Positions 7,717 to 17,013 of a DNA stretch of 46,430 nt are shown here, one piece after another; position 1 is the stretch's first letter; each line of letters begins with the position of its first letter. A program made the position numbers and the translations under genes. The stretch is from the NCBI GenBank assembly GCA_009780035.1, contig WRAU01000009.1, positions 24,001-70,430 of the forward strand, written 5' to 3'. This stretch comes from Alphaproteobacteria bacterium (GTDB lineage: Bacteria > Pseudomonadota > Alphaproteobacteria > WRAU01 > Hepatincolaceae). The notes beneath the pieces are model-generated. The model was not told the origin of the DNA. It saw only the letters and a program-made list of their open reading frames with translations, and made no database searches.

Positions 7717-7806
7717 TTAAAGGCTTGCTATTTTTTGTTTATCAAAATCTTTTTTTATAACATACATGATTGTTTTGTTGCTATTGTTTTGATTTAAATT
7801 AGACAT
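7717..7806 (-). pseudogene. Internally deleted copy of the small leader-controlled gene
   Basis: A 29-codon frame, MSNLNQNNSNK at its start and VIKKDFDKQKIASL at its end, directly behind the second structured leader. Its start matches MSNPNQNN of the 92-residue protein at 4978-5256, and its tail matches that protein's IKKEF segment. About 60 central codons are missing. It is either a deleted remnant or a shorter functional version; the conserved leader makes the first more likely but not certain. Confidence 0.6.
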
Positions 7807-7987
7807 TTTCTGTTCCTCGTTAAAGGGTTAATGATGAGCGGGAGGTTAACGACTCTACAGAAACAAAGAAAGAGTGAGATTATTCCCCAAATGGGTATTA
7901 TATTCTCTGCCCTCCCGCCCATACCATAATATATAACTCTTCAAGTCATGTATTATGACAAAGCTATTTGTTTCTGTGGGTCGTTAA
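7807..7987 (-). promoter_or_regulatory. Structured leader RNA with possible pseudoknot (copy 2)
   Basis: Inverted second copy of the leader at 4779-4977. On the minus strand TAACGACCC-ACAGAAACAAA (7986-7967) pairs with TTTGTTTCTGT-A-GAGTCGTTA (7867-7847). The bases differ from copy 1 (ACACAATGTAAA / TTTACATTGTGT), yet pairing is kept. The internal hairpin is a different one (CATAATA / TATTATG). GCGGGAGG (7918-7911) and its partner CCTCCCGC (7845-7838) are conserved, as is the stretch reading CAGAGAATA and later GGGGAATAATCT. The rest of the 7617-8121 gap shows no gene besides the deleted copy. Confidence 0.7.
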
Positions 7988-8121
7988 ACCCGTAATTAAA
8001 TTATTAAGCAATTACATTTTATTGCCAATTAATTTTGGCTGAATATAGCTAAAAGACAGGATTTATTTTTAATTTCAATTGTTATGGTATAAACTAATAA
8101 ATTATATTTACAGGATAATTT

Positions 8122-8841
8122 ATGAAGAATTTACTAATTTTATTAACAGTCTTTATGGCAACGGCTAATTTATCGGCGCAGTCTTTAAAATTTTCGCCAT
8201 ATGTTGGCGTAGATTATGGAAACAAATTTGGCTCAAGTGCTAAGCCCTTTGTTGGTATTGATTTTTCTTATGAGTTGAATATGGGATTAGAGTTTGGTTT
8301 TGGGTCTTATTTATCGCAAACTTTAGTGGCAAAAAGCGGTGAAGAAATCCGACCTAGCTATTGGACAGATTCGGCTAAGCATGTTAGAGAAACTCCTGTA
8401 TATTTATTTTTAAAGTATAATTACTATATGGGGAATTATGCCGTATCTCCTTATGCAAAAGTAGGGCAGCTGCGGACTTCTATCTATAATAATTACGAAA
8501 ATACCATAAGTGAAAACAAAGATATTACCAGAGATGATACTATTTTTTATGGCAATAATTTTTACGTATTTGGAATGCAGTATGCTTATAAAAATTACTA
8601 CTTAGCGGTTGAATATAAAGTTAGAATGCTTGAACAGGAATATTTGCATGCTGAATATATCTTTGATTCCGCAAACAATAGCTATTCCGGCAGTATTGAT
8701 TATACAAATAGAACCTATAAAGCCAACAGCATATCATTTTTAATCGGCTATAACTTTAATACTAAAAATAGCGCGCCAAGAGCAGCAAAACAAAGAGGAG
8801 AAGAAGATAATACAAATGCTGCTCTACCTGCGAGCAATTAA
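8122..8841 (+). CDS. Outer-membrane beta-barrel-like protein
   Basis: 239 residues: a signal peptide (about residues 1-19, cleavage near LSAQS), then strand-like segments such as LKFSPYVGVDYGNKFG, LNMGLEFGFGSYLSQ, PVYLFLKYNYYMG, NFYVFGMQYAYK and NSISFLIGYNFN. A charged tail of about 25 residues follows. It resembles small porin or OMP beta-barrel proteins and is similar in plan to 6844-7521, so the two may be distant paralogues. ACAGGA lies just upstream of the ATG. Outer-membrane location is inferred; function is unknown. Confidence 0.68.
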   Translation: MKNLLILLTVFMATANLSAQSLKFSPYVGVDYGNKFGSSAKPFVGIDFSYELNMGLEFGFGSYLSQTLVAKSGEEIRPSYWTDSAKHVRETPVYLFLKYNYYMGNYAVSPYAKVGQLRTSIYNNYENTISENKDITRDDTIFYGNNFYVFGMQYAYKNYYLAVEYKVRMLEQEYLHAEYIFDSANNSYSGSIDYTNRTYKANSISFLIGYNFNTKNSAPRAAKQRGEEDNTNAALPASN

Positions 8842-8965
8842 TTGAAAAAATTAGATAATTATACGAAACAGATTAAACCATCATGCCGTTTTGGCATAGA
8901 CATAATGTGATGGCATATTTCGTTATACAAGCAAAGCCATTTATATGGTTTATAGTTCGTATTTT

Positions 8966-9586
8966 CTAATTAGCCACCGGAGTAATGCTAATTAATAATT
9001 CCGATCTTCTATCCATGCCGAAAAGGCGTCTAAATCCATCAAAGTTATCGCTGTTTATTGAATAAAGCACCTCGTATTCGTTATTGCAAACAAATCCGCT
9101 TCTTAGAAAATCAACATTATCGCGGCAGTTTAATAGCGATAAAGCATTTCTTAATTTTTGAAAAGTTTCTTCATTTAACGGGCGGCGATTTTTATCGTTT
9201 TCGGTATTGGCAGTATTGCTGTTAAGGGTTATGATAATAAAAATACCATTTGCTTTAGCCATTTGCGATTGTGCATAAATCCGCACGCCAATATCAGAGC
9301 TGTCTCTTTGATTTAAAACAATAAATGGTCTTGATTCATTGTTTCTATTAGATATTACAAAGCCGTTTTCTAAAAAACCGTCAATAATTGCTCCAGAAGC
9401 ATAGGGAAGAAATTTACTTTCATCTACTTCTGTTTTAACGCCGGTATTCAAAAAAGCAGTCATATTATCTAAAGAGCCGTCAATTACAGTTCCTATAGAT
9501 GGATATTCGTCTGCAGAACTTGATTTAGCAAATCCTATATTGATTGTTATAATAAGCGTAAAAAATATTAGATTAAATACTCTCAT
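8966..9586 (-). CDS. Exported protein of unknown function
   Basis: 206 residues from the ATG at 9586, chosen because CTGGAG lies just upstream and a signal peptide starts there (MRVFNLIFFTLIITINIGFA). A longer frame to 9658 has no such support. The mature protein contains an IGTVIDGSLDNMTAFLNTGV segment and paired Cys residues (NCRDN... and FVCNN...) that could form a disulphide in the periplasm. The C-terminal half has alternating strands and helices. No family recognised. It diverges from the methyltransferase gene at 9692, with an AT-rich promoter region of about 100 bases between them. Confidence 0.65.
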   Translation of the reverse strand: MRVFNLIFFTLIITINIGFAKSSSADEYPSIGTVIDGSLDNMTAFLNTGVKTEVDESKFLPYASGAIIDGFLENGFVISNRNNESRPFIVLNQRDSSDIGVRIYAQSQMAKANGIFIIITLNSNTANTENDKNRRPLNEETFQKLRNALSLLNCRDNVDFLRSGFVCNNEYEVLYSINSDNFDGFRRLFGMDRRSELLISITPVAN

Positions 9587-9691
9587 TTCAACTCCAGTTA
9601 TTAGTTGTAAAACTATACAAATTATAGTAGAATATACTTTCAAGTATATTGTAATCAAATTATAGAATAAAATAAAGGATTTTCTAATATA

Positions 9692-10309
9692 ATGAATGAA
9701 TTTTTTGCAAAATATCGGTTGTTAATTTCAAGAATCGCAGGAGTAATTTTAGCTTTATTCATGCTGTTTTCGCAGCCTATTATCCAGTATGATGAACAGC
9801 ATAGTTCTGTATATAACTTTATGTTTGTGCTAGGTTTGTTTTTGATATTCGTTTGTATTTTAGGAAGAACTTTTACCTCTTTATTCATGAGCGACAAAAG
9901 AGGAAGAAGCATAGTTTCGCAGGGCATGTATTCTATTACTAGAAACCCTCTATACTTTTTTTCTTTTTTAGGAACATTAGGAATTGGCTTAATTTATTCA
10001 AGTTTAACTATTATAGTTTTATTGATATTATTTTTTAGTTTTTATTATTATCATGTAATTTCTTACGAGGAAAAATTTCTTACATCAGAATTTTCTCAAG
10101 AATATGTTGATTATTTAAATTCAAATATTCCAAGATTTTTTCCTAAAATAAAACTTTGGAAATCTAGCGATTATTTGGAAGTAAACTATAAAGTTGTTTT
10201 AAGAACTATAGTTGATGCTTCTCTATTTTTTCTTATTGCAATCTGCTTGCTTATAGTATTAAATCTGCAGGAAATTGGAGTTTTACCAGTGTTTTGGCAA
10301 ATTTGGTAA
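9692..10309 (+). CDS. Isoprenylcysteine carboxyl methyltransferase-like membrane protein
   Basis: 205 residues with five to six membrane helices. The C-terminal region has the ICMT/PEMT signature: SQGMYSITRNPLYFFSFLG (about residues 75-93), then EEKFLTSEFSQEYVDYLNSNIPRFFP (about residues 127-152). The Arg-Asn-Pro-Leu-Tyr and Glu-Glu motifs bind S-adenosylmethionine and the substrate head group in this family. Bacterial members methylate diverse small lipids or thiols, so the substrate is unknown. A final helix (about 170-195) follows the usual family end. It runs convergent to the antiporter operon, with two bases between stops. Confidence 0.8.
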   Translation: MNEFFAKYRLLISRIAGVILALFMLFSQPIIQYDEQHSSVYNFMFVLGLFLIFVCILGRTFTSLFMSDKRGRSIVSQGMYSITRNPLYFFSFLGTLGIGLIYSSLTIIVLLILFFSFYYYHVISYEEKFLTSEFSQEYVDYLNSNIPRFFPKIKLWKSSDYLEVNYKVVLRTIVDASLFFLIAICLLIVLNLQEIGVLPVFWQIW

Positions 10310-10311
10310 AC

Positions 10312-11946
10312 TTATGCAAATCTTAATGCCAAATATAGCAAAATTGTAAAAATCATAATGCAGGTTATTGTATATCTCATAGATAAATTAGTGGTAATTT
10401 TAATTAAAGCAGAGGTTTTCTGCAAATAGAAATTAAAATAATTGCCGATGCTTTTCATAGGTTTTTCACTGGCTAACAATTTTAATGTATTAGAAGAAGC
10501 ACGAAAAGCAGCTGCTTTAAAATTATCAAACTGCAAACGCCACTGATCTTCTTTAGTATTAATGAAAAACAGCGACAAGCTGAACATAACAATGCCGAAT
10601 GCCAGCACTTCAAGCGAGTGCAGCGTATATTCTAAGCTGAAGTATTGAATTCCGTGCAGAATAAAAATTGCCTCCAGCATTACAATAATTGTAATAAGAA
10701 TGGCATTTTTTGAACGGCTGTTATTTAGCACAATTTTTTTAGCCTTGCTTTTAAAATTAATTAAATAGTAGGGAACTTTTATTCCAATATTTACTGCCAC
10801 CCCAGCAAATAGAATTATTATAGCATAGTATAGCCACGATATATCAAGCAGGGCAACCACATCTACAAGGTAAGTTTTTACTACGAATCCTCCGGTTAAA
10901 GGCAGCCCGACAGCCTGAAAAGAGCTAAGCAGCAGCGAAATTCCTAAAACTGACTTTAAATTAATAGAGTTTCTTAGCTCATAAATATTATCGGTGCGGT
11001 ATTTTTTTATAAGAATTGCTGCCAGCATAAAAGCGATAATTTTATATAAAACGCTTACCACAACATAGGTAATTAAAAAGCCGTCAAAGGCTTGCATGGC
11101 AGAAACGCCGATTATTATAATTCCTAGCTGATGGATAATAGACATGGCTAGAATGCGTCTTAGGCTGGATTCAAACAGCGAGAATATTAATCCATAGGCA
11201 GCAATAAATATTCCGATATAAATTAATATTTCTGCACCATGAAATAATCTAAACAGCACAAAAAGTGCAGCCTTTGTGGTAAATATAGATAAAAATATAG
11301 AGGCATTAGGCGAACATTCAGAATATCCGTCAACCAGCCAAGAAGAAAATGGCGGAATGGCAAGATTTATAAGAATGCCGCATAATATTAATATATTTCC
11401 TAAATTAGTAATATTTAAAGCGTAGTCTAATGGAAAAACCTCAGTATGCAAAACTCTAATAAAATCTGTTGCTCCGGCTATCAGCATTACTCCGCCAAGA
11501 CTATGAATGGCAAAATACTTTATCGCTACATATTTTTTTCTATCGCTATTTGACTGCAGAATAATTAATGTTGCGCTGATTGACGCCAGCTCCCAATAAA
11601 TTATAAGGTTAATAAAATCTTCTGCAAATAAAATTCCCATAGAAAAAGCAAAATAGGCAACGATGATTCCTAATTCCCGATAGTTGGTTCTATTTTGCGA
11701 TAAAACAAAAGCTACACCTAAAATAAAACTGATGCCAAAAAGAAGCATCATGGAATAAAGCGGATAAATAAATTCGCTTAAAAAAACAAGGCTGCTATAG
11801 CCATCAGTAATAGTATAAGAAGCTATAAAAATTATGGTAATAATAACTGCGGTTAGCGTTAAAAGAAATAAATATTTCTTATTTTTTAGAAAAAACAATC
11901 CAATGCTTACAGCAAGCAAAGGCAGAATTAAATTTAGCAGAACCAT
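10312..11946 (-). CDS. Mrp/Mnh antiporter proton-translocating subunit (third MnhD-like)
   Basis: 544 residues, about 14 membrane helices, of the NuoL/M/N-MnhA/D family that moves protons or Na+ through the membrane. The core motifs are IYWELASISATLIILQ (about residue 117, with the key Glu in helix 5) and PPFSSWLVDGYSECSPNASIFLS (around residue 200). A long helical tail (about residues 455-544) exceeds that of plain MnhD. It is the last gene of the operon, 13 bases after the preceding stop. Because no standard MnhA is seen, this longest subunit may stand in for it; that is inference. Confidence 0.88.
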   Translation of the reverse strand: MVLLNLILPLLAVSIGLFFLKNKKYLFLLTLTAVIITIIFIASYTITDGYSSLVFLSEFIYPLYSMMLLFGISFILGVAFVLSQNRTNYRELGIIVAYFAFSMGILFAEDFINLIIYWELASISATLIILQSNSDRKKYVAIKYFAIHSLGGVMLIAGATDFIRVLHTEVFPLDYALNITNLGNILILCGILINLAIPPFSSWLVDGYSECSPNASIFLSIFTTKAALFVLFRLFHGAEILIYIGIFIAAYGLIFSLFESSLRRILAMSIIHQLGIIIIGVSAMQAFDGFLITYVVVSVLYKIIAFMLAAILIKKYRTDNIYELRNSINLKSVLGISLLLSSFQAVGLPLTGGFVVKTYLVDVVALLDISWLYYAIIILFAGVAVNIGIKVPYYLINFKSKAKKIVLNNSRSKNAILITIIVMLEAIFILHGIQYFSLEYTLHSLEVLAFGIVMFSLSLFFINTKEDQWRLQFDNFKAAAFRASSNTLKLLASEKPMKSIGNYFNFYLQKTSALIKITTNLSMRYTITCIMIFTILLYLALRFA

Positions 11947-11959
11947 TATTTCATCTCAT

Positions 11960-13429
11960 TTATTTTGTTAAAATACTTATAAAATTACTGGAGTATATAA
12001 ACAGCATTAATACACAGGCGGCGGTAATTATCATAGCTGCGTCCATATGCGGAGATTTTTTTATAACCTCTGCCTCATCTTTGTTTTCTGGATATTTATA
12101 AAAGAAGGCATTAATAATTACCGGCAGAAAATATAAGGCGTTTAATACCGTAGAAGCTATTATTACGAATATTACCCAATGCTGCGATGATTCCCAAATT
12201 CCTTTTAATAAAAACCATTTGCCCATAAACCCGCCCGTAAGGGGAAATCCAATCATAGAAAGGGCAGCGATGCTGAATGCCGTCATGGTAATGGGCATTT
12301 TTCTGCCGATTCCTTTAAGCTGGGAAATTTTATCTTTATGCGCCAGCACATAAATACTGCCGGCAGCAAAAAACAGAGTAATTTTAGCAAAAGCATGGGC
12401 TAAAATATTTACTACCGAAGATATTATCCCAGCATTGCTTAATAATAAAACTCCTAGCACAATGTAAGAAAGCTGTGATATGGTAGAATATGCCAGCATT
12501 TTTTTTAAATTATCCTGATATAATGCAACGATTGATGCTAAAATAATGGTAGTGCATGGAATAACCAGCAGCCAGTTAATAGTAAACATCTTGCTTATTA
12601 CCACATTCAAATAATCAATGCCGAAAATATAAATAATAATTTTAATGAATACAAAAACACCGCTTTTTACTACTGCCACTGCATGCAGCAGGGCGCTTAC
12701 TGGCGTTGGAGCAACCATCGCAGCAGGCAGCCACTTATGCACGGGCATAATTCCCGTTTTTGCCACTCCAAAAATAAATAGCAGCAGCAGCAAGAAAACC
12801 ATATAAATATTCGTGTTTTCTGCCCTTATAAAAAGTCCGCCGAGTGTATAGTTTATGCTGCCTAAATATAAAAGCGTTGTAATAATTGCCGGCAGAAAAA
12901 ACAGCAGAGATGTTCCAATTAAAATTGATAAATAAACTTTAACATTAATTTTAGTTTCTGGGGTTAGCTTATGGGCAACCAATGGGAAAGTAGCAAGTGT
13001 TAGGGCTTCGTAAAATAAAAATGTGGTTATTAAGTTGCTGGAAAAAGCTATACATAAGGTAAAACTTATAGATAAACAGTAAAAGGCAAAAAATCTGCCA
13101 AGATGTTTTTCTTTATGGCTATACATATAGCCGATGGAATATATCATGCTGATTATCCACAGAAAATTTACCATGATAGCAAAAATCATAGTGATTTTTT
13201 CCGTATAGAATCCTAAATAAAGATAGCTGTTAATTGCAATAAACTTAAAATTTACAAATTCTCCGGCTGCAAATTTATTATAAGCAACAATGCTGAGGAT
13301 AAAATTAATAACTGCAATTGCTGCATTTAGCCTTTCCCTGATGGTTGGGTGTTTGTTTAACCATAGGGAGTTTAAAAAACTTAGAAATGGCAGAAAGATA
13401 ATTAATAATATTAAGTATTTTAAAGTCAT
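11960..13429 (-). CDS. mnhD: Mrp/Mnh antiporter subunit D-like (second copy)
   Basis: 489 residues, about 14 helices. The ion-channel helices hold FLFYEALTLATFPLVAHK (about residue 137, helix-5 Glu) and KTGIMPVHKWLPAAMVAPTP (about residues 224-243, the Lys- and His-containing helix-7/8 region), followed by SALLHAVAVVKSGVF with the broken-helix His/Lys. These motifs are typical of MnhD and NuoM. It is read from the ATG at 13429, seven bases after the stop of the previous antiporter gene, so it is co-transcribed with it. One of three paralogous D/A-type subunits here. Confidence 0.92.
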   Translation of the reverse strand: MTLKYLILLIIFLPFLSFLNSLWLNKHPTIRERLNAAIAVINFILSIVAYNKFAAGEFVNFKFIAINSYLYLGFYTEKITMIFAIMVNFLWIISMIYSIGYMYSHKEKHLGRFFAFYCLSISFTLCIAFSSNLITTFLFYEALTLATFPLVAHKLTPETKINVKVYLSILIGTSLLFFLPAIITTLLYLGSINYTLGGLFIRAENTNIYMVFLLLLLFIFGVAKTGIMPVHKWLPAAMVAPTPVSALLHAVAVVKSGVFVFIKIIIYIFGIDYLNVVISKMFTINWLLVIPCTTIILASIVALYQDNLKKMLAYSTISQLSYIVLGVLLLSNAGIISSVVNILAHAFAKITLFFAAGSIYVLAHKDKISQLKGIGRKMPITMTAFSIAALSMIGFPLTGGFMGKWFLLKGIWESSQHWVIFVIIASTVLNALYFLPVIINAFFYKYPENKDEAEVIKKSPHMDAAMIITAACVLMLFIYSSNFISILTK

Positions 13430-13435
13430 AAAAAT

Positions 13436-14929
13436 TTATCCTTGTGAGACAATATTTAAATTAATTATTTGTTCTATAAAATAATAGGTTGCATCTGGAA
13501 AAAATGTTAAATAAATATTTAACATAATTGCTATAATGATAGCTAAATTCATATAGATTGGAATTTTTTTATGAGCCACAATTAAATAGACGCTGCTGTC
13601 TTGAGCAATCCAAAGCTGCGATATTATTTTCCAACTGTAGGCAAAAGTCAGCACCGAAGCTAAAATTATGGAAACAATTAAAAACCAGTTGTCTGATTGA
13701 ATTACTGACATTAATAAATAAAATTTCCCCCAGAATAAAGATGTTCCTGGCAGCCCGGCTAAAGACAGGCTGAAAAAAATAATGGCAAAAAATGTAAACT
13801 GAGCTTTCGGTCCAAAGCCTCTTAGCTCACTAAGTTTTTCTGTTCCAAAGGTGTAAATTAAATTTCCTACGCATAAGAACAGGGCAGTTTTAATAAAAGC
13901 ATGGGTAATAATTAAATACAAAGCTGCCGACATGCCGTAAAAATTAAATAAAGATATGCCTACCATAATTGCGCCCAATTGCGATACGGAAGAAAATGCC
14001 AGTAAAAGTTTTAAATTATCCTGCTTAAGGGCAAGCAATCCGCCCGTAAACATGCTAAGGACAGACAGCACTAAAAGCAGTTCGAAATAGTTATCTAGGC
14101 TGATGTGAACACCTCTGGCAACTACCATAATGATTACTTTAATAAGAATATAAATCCCAACTTTTGAAGAAACTCCTGCTAAAAAGGCAGACATGGCTGA
14201 AGGGGCGCTTTGATAAGTTTGCGGCAGCCACCATAATACAGGGAAGAGGGCAATTTTTATAATAATCCCTACAGACAGCATGGTAATGGCTAAAACTAAA
14301 ATCGGCGTCATTGGATATTTGCTAATTTGCAATACTAAATCACTGGCGTTTAGGGTTCCAAACAGCATATACAAAATACCGACGCCGAAAAGATAAAACG
14401 ATGCCGAAACAGTTCCAATTACCAAAGCATCAAAAGCGGCTAACGGAGAGTTTTTCCTTTTACCCATTGCTATTAAAATATAAGAGGCTAGTGAAGATAT
14501 TTCTAAGAATACGAATAAATTAAAAAGGTCGTTGGTTAGAATAATGCCAAGCGATCCGGCGTAGTATAATAAAAATACGCAGTTGTATAAATAAACATTT
14601 TTCTCACCCAGCTCGGCAGTAATGTTTCCTTTAGACCAAAGGGCTGTTAAAAACCCTACAATTGAAAGTAAAAATACAAAGAAAATAGATAAAGCATCTG
14701 TTGTGTATTCAATCCCGAAAGGCGGAATAAAATTGCCGAAATTATAAGCAGTAGTATTAAAATTGTTAGCAATAAGTATGTAAACAGAAATAGCTATAAC
14801 TATTAAGCATGTTAAAAAAGATACCAGCCAAGAAAAATAAGATTTTCTAACAAATAAAAGAACAATCGCCGCCAATAAAGGAATTACCACTATGGCGGGG
14901 ATAGAAAAACTGTATTGTAAAGTATTCAT
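13436..14929 (-). CDS. mnhD: Mrp/Mnh antiporter subunit D
   Basis: 497 residues, about 14 helices, the most canonical MnhD of the three. It has LFVFLEISSLASYILIAMG (about residue 137, helix-5 Glu), KIALFPVLWWLPQTYQSAPS (about residue 226) and SAFLAGVSSKVGIYILIK. Late motifs GLPGTSLFWGKFYLL and the terminal helices are in place. Its start lies four bases after the stop of mnhC, as in classical mnhC-mnhD pairs. No unusual residues were noticed at the channel positions. Confidence 0.94.
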   Translation of the reverse strand: MNTLQYSFSIPAIVVIPLLAAIVLLFVRKSYFSWLVSFLTCLIVIAISVYILIANNFNTTAYNFGNFIPPFGIEYTTDALSIFFVFLLSIVGFLTALWSKGNITAELGEKNVYLYNCVFLLYYAGSLGIILTNDLFNLFVFLEISSLASYILIAMGKRKNSPLAAFDALVIGTVSASFYLFGVGILYMLFGTLNASDLVLQISKYPMTPILVLAITMLSVGIIIKIALFPVLWWLPQTYQSAPSAMSAFLAGVSSKVGIYILIKVIIMVVARGVHISLDNYFELLLVLSVLSMFTGGLLALKQDNLKLLLAFSSVSQLGAIMVGISLFNFYGMSAALYLIITHAFIKTALFLCVGNLIYTFGTEKLSELRGFGPKAQFTFFAIIFFSLSLAGLPGTSLFWGKFYLLMSVIQSDNWFLIVSIILASVLTFAYSWKIISQLWIAQDSSVYLIVAHKKIPIYMNLAIIIAIMLNIYLTFFPDATYYFIEQIINLNIVSQG

Positions 14930-14933
14930 TTAC

Positions 14934-15350
14934 CTATTTCTCGCCTTCATTGGTATCCCAATCTAATAGCAGATGATCGTTATCATCTCTTTTATTAATC
15001 ATTGCCAGTTCCACCTCATTAATGGTGCCGTATCTTTTATAAATTATGTAAATTAAAGAAAAAGCAACAGCACTAACTGCAATTCCTACTACAATAGCTG
15101 TAAGCATTAAAACATGAGGTATCGGATTGCTGAAGGTTTCCTCTAAATTAGGATTATAAACAGGAGATACTCCGCCTTTTATTTTAGCAATAAGAACAAA
15201 AAAGAGAATTATCCCCCCCTGCATGATGTTCATGCCGATAACCTTTTTTATAAGATTCTGTTCAAATATTAAGATATAAAGACCGATTACAATCATCATT
15301 GCTGCAAGAATATAAGGGTAGTTGCTTAAAATATTTGTCCAATACTGCAT
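14934..15350 (-). CDS. mnhC: Mrp/Mnh antiporter subunit C
   Basis: 138 residues with three helices, homologous to NuoK. The motif GLYILIFEQNLIKKVIGMNIMQGGIILFFVLIAK (a helix pair, about residues 23-56) and DPIPHVLMLTAIVVGIA-type sequence (here NPIPHVLMLTAIVVGIAVSA) are diagnostic for MnhC. A hydrophilic tail of about 35 residues ends in LDWDTNEGEK. It is a small integral subunit that packs against MnhD. Nine bases separate it from the fused B subunit upstream. Confidence 0.92.
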   Translation of the reverse strand: MQYWTNILSNYPYILAAMMIVIGLYILIFEQNLIKKVIGMNIMQGGIILFFVLIAKIKGGVSPVYNPNLEETFSNPIPHVLMLTAIVVGIAVSAVAFSLIYIIYKRYGTINEVELAMINKRDDNDHLLLDWDTNEGEK

Positions 15351-15359
15351 GAATTATAC

Positions 15360-16385
15360 CTAACTTTTTAACTTATTATAAAACTGGCTGATAATTATTG
15401 CGGTTGCTGCAAATACTGCCGTCCCGACGCCTAACTCAATTGCAAATAAGCCGAGGTGATAGGCTGAGGCAGTAGATTTCGCAAAAACTGAATAATCTAA
15501 ATATTTGCCGCCTAAAAGCATGCTTAATATGCCAACACTTATAAAGATTAAAACTCCAAGCGCTGCAAAGTATAGCAAATATTTAATACTCATAAATTGA
15601 TTAGCAGTATGTTTGCCGAAGTGGAGTATCATTAAATAATAGCAGGCGGCAATCATAACACCGGCTTGAAAACCGCCGCCGGCGCCGAAATCTCCATGAA
15701 ACTGCGTATAAAAGCCGAATAATAATAATAAAGGAATTAAAGCAAACACAGCAGAGCTAAGAACATAATCTTTAAGAGTTTTGTTTTTAAGCTCTTTAAT
15801 TTCCCGTGAGGAAAGCTCTGCGGCAAGTTCTGATTTATCTATCTGTAAAACTAAACAAACACCCACTGCTCCGATTAAAATTACAATAGCTTCGCCTAAG
15901 GTATCAAAACCTCTGAACGATCCTAAAATCATGGTTACCATATTAGGAATGCCGAAAGTTTTATAGCTGGTGGTGGTGTAAACTTTATAAATTATGTTAG
16001 AGTTGGTTATATTATTAATGTTGCCGAAAGTTGGGGCATAGCCGAGTGCATCTATCATTATGAAGAAAATTACCGCTAGCATAACAGCATTAAAAAGATT
16101 TGGTAAAGTAAATTTAGGGAATCTTTGAATAGGGTTGTAGCCGTCTATATGATAGGCTCTGGTTAAATATATTATAATTAACATTAAAATGGTAGATATG
16201 CCGGTGCCGATGGCAATTTCGGTAAGGGCAACATCTATAGCGTCTAGCAGCACATAAATAACGGCAGTTATTATGGAAATTAAACCGGTAATTAAAACAA
16301 AAACCAGCAAATCATTAACAAATAATAAGCTAATAACAATAACTGCCAGCAGTAATAAAAATAGTATTAAAAGAGTATCATACAT
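15360..16385 (-). CDS. mnhB: Fused Mrp/Mnh subunit: DUF4040/MbhE-like region plus MnhB
   Basis: 341 residues, about ten helices, joining pieces that are separate or attached to MnhA elsewhere. Residues 1-75 resemble the DUF4040 domain (LLDAIDVALTEIAIGTGIST). Residues 95-185 resemble the MbhE-like part (GIPNMVTMILGSFRGFDTLGEA). From about 205 comes MnhB with the signature FHGDFGAGGGFQAGVMIAACYY. In Bacillus-type Mrp the first two regions are the C-terminal end of MnhA; here MnhA is split and that end is fused to MnhB. Its ATG abuts the mnhG stop with no spacer, which supports coupled translation. Confidence 0.88.
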   Translation of the reverse strand: MYDTLLILFLLLLAVIVISLLFVNDLLVFVLITGLISIITAVIYVLLDAIDVALTEIAIGTGISTILMLIIIYLTRAYHIDGYNPIQRFPKFTLPNLFNAVMLAVIFFIMIDALGYAPTFGNINNITNSNIIYKVYTTTSYKTFGIPNMVTMILGSFRGFDTLGEAIVILIGAVGVCLVLQIDKSELAAELSSREIKELKNKTLKDYVLSSAVFALIPLLLLFGFYTQFHGDFGAGGGFQAGVMIAACYYLMILHFGKHTANQFMSIKYLLYFAALGVLIFISVGILSMLLGGKYLDYSVFAKSTASAYHLGLFAIELGVGTAVFAATAIIISQFYNKLKS

Positions 16386-16721
16386 TTATTTAATTATCTT
16401 CCTTTCAATGCCTTGTGCAAAAATTTTCTGCTCTCTGTTAATAAAAATCTGCATTAAAGCATAGCTTGAAGGTGCAGAGAATAAGGTTATAAATATTGAA
16501 AAGAATATTGGCTTAAAACTTACAAGAGCTATGCCGGAATGGATAGCCAAACTTAAACAGATAAAAAATATGCCAAGACTGTCAATAATTACTAAGGCAT
16601 GCTGTTTATTGTAAAGTTCTTTAAAACGGAATAAGCCGAATATCCCAATGGCGCAAAAAATCAAACCGCTGCTTAAAAAAATAACAAAAAGAATTTCCTT
16701 AGCAGCAATAAGTATATTCAT
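16386..16721 (-). CDS. mnhG: Mrp/Mnh antiporter subunit G
   Basis: 111 residues, three helices. The pattern SSGLIFCAIGIFGLFRFKELYNKQHALVII is the diverged family motif G-x-x-G-L-x-R-x-x-D-x-Y-x-R-x-H-A; the usual Asp of 'RLPDFY' is Glu here. It is an integral subunit of unknown individual role. Gene order E-F-G is retained and spacing to neighbours is zero to three bases. A short basic cytoplasmic tail follows the last helix. Confidence 0.85.
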   Translation of the reverse strand: MNILIAAKEILFVIFLSSGLIFCAIGIFGLFRFKELYNKQHALVIIDSLGIFFICLSLAIHSGIALVSFKPIFFSIFITLFSAPSSYALMQIFINREQKIFAQGIERKIIK

Positions 16722-16724
16722 TGT

Positions 16725-17006
16725 TTATTCCTTTCTTTTTAAATTTATTTCGAAATATTTTTTTAATCCTAAAATGCCGATAAAACTTAAAACAGCATAA
16801 GCTAAAGCTAAATCTATGTATTCGGGTTTGCCTATATAATAGCAATATATGGCGATAAAAACTGCGCATAGATTATTAAAAGGAGCAATAATTTGAATTT
16901 TCTCGTAAATATTTTTTGCTTTAAAAAACGCGAACAGCAGAGTCATAATTAACAGAACGATAACAATTAAGCCGGCAAATAAAATAATTTTTGTATCGAT
17001 TATCAT
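16725..17006 (-). CDS. mnhF: Mrp/Mnh antiporter subunit F
   Basis: 93 residues, three membrane helices. KIQIIAPFNNLCAVFIAIYCYY corresponds to the family's 'GPT..DR' loop and second helix, and the final helix region EYIDLALAYAVLSFIGILGLKKYFE is diagnostic (an Asp-Ile-Ala-like motif followed by 'SFLG'). The 'GPT-DR' motif itself is worn down, as in other reduced alphaproteobacterial versions. Seven bases after mnhE and three before mnhG. Confidence 0.85.
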   Translation of the reverse strand: MIIDTKIILFAGLIVIVLLIMTLLFAFFKAKNIYEKIQIIAPFNNLCAVFIAIYCYYIGKPEYIDLALAYAVLSFIGILGLKKYFEINLKRKE

Positions 17007-17013
17007 ATTCAGC

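Noticed and set aside
13558-13773. Plus-strand frames inside the antiporter operon
   Set aside because: They run opposite to well-conserved antiporter genes and show no motif or ribosome site.
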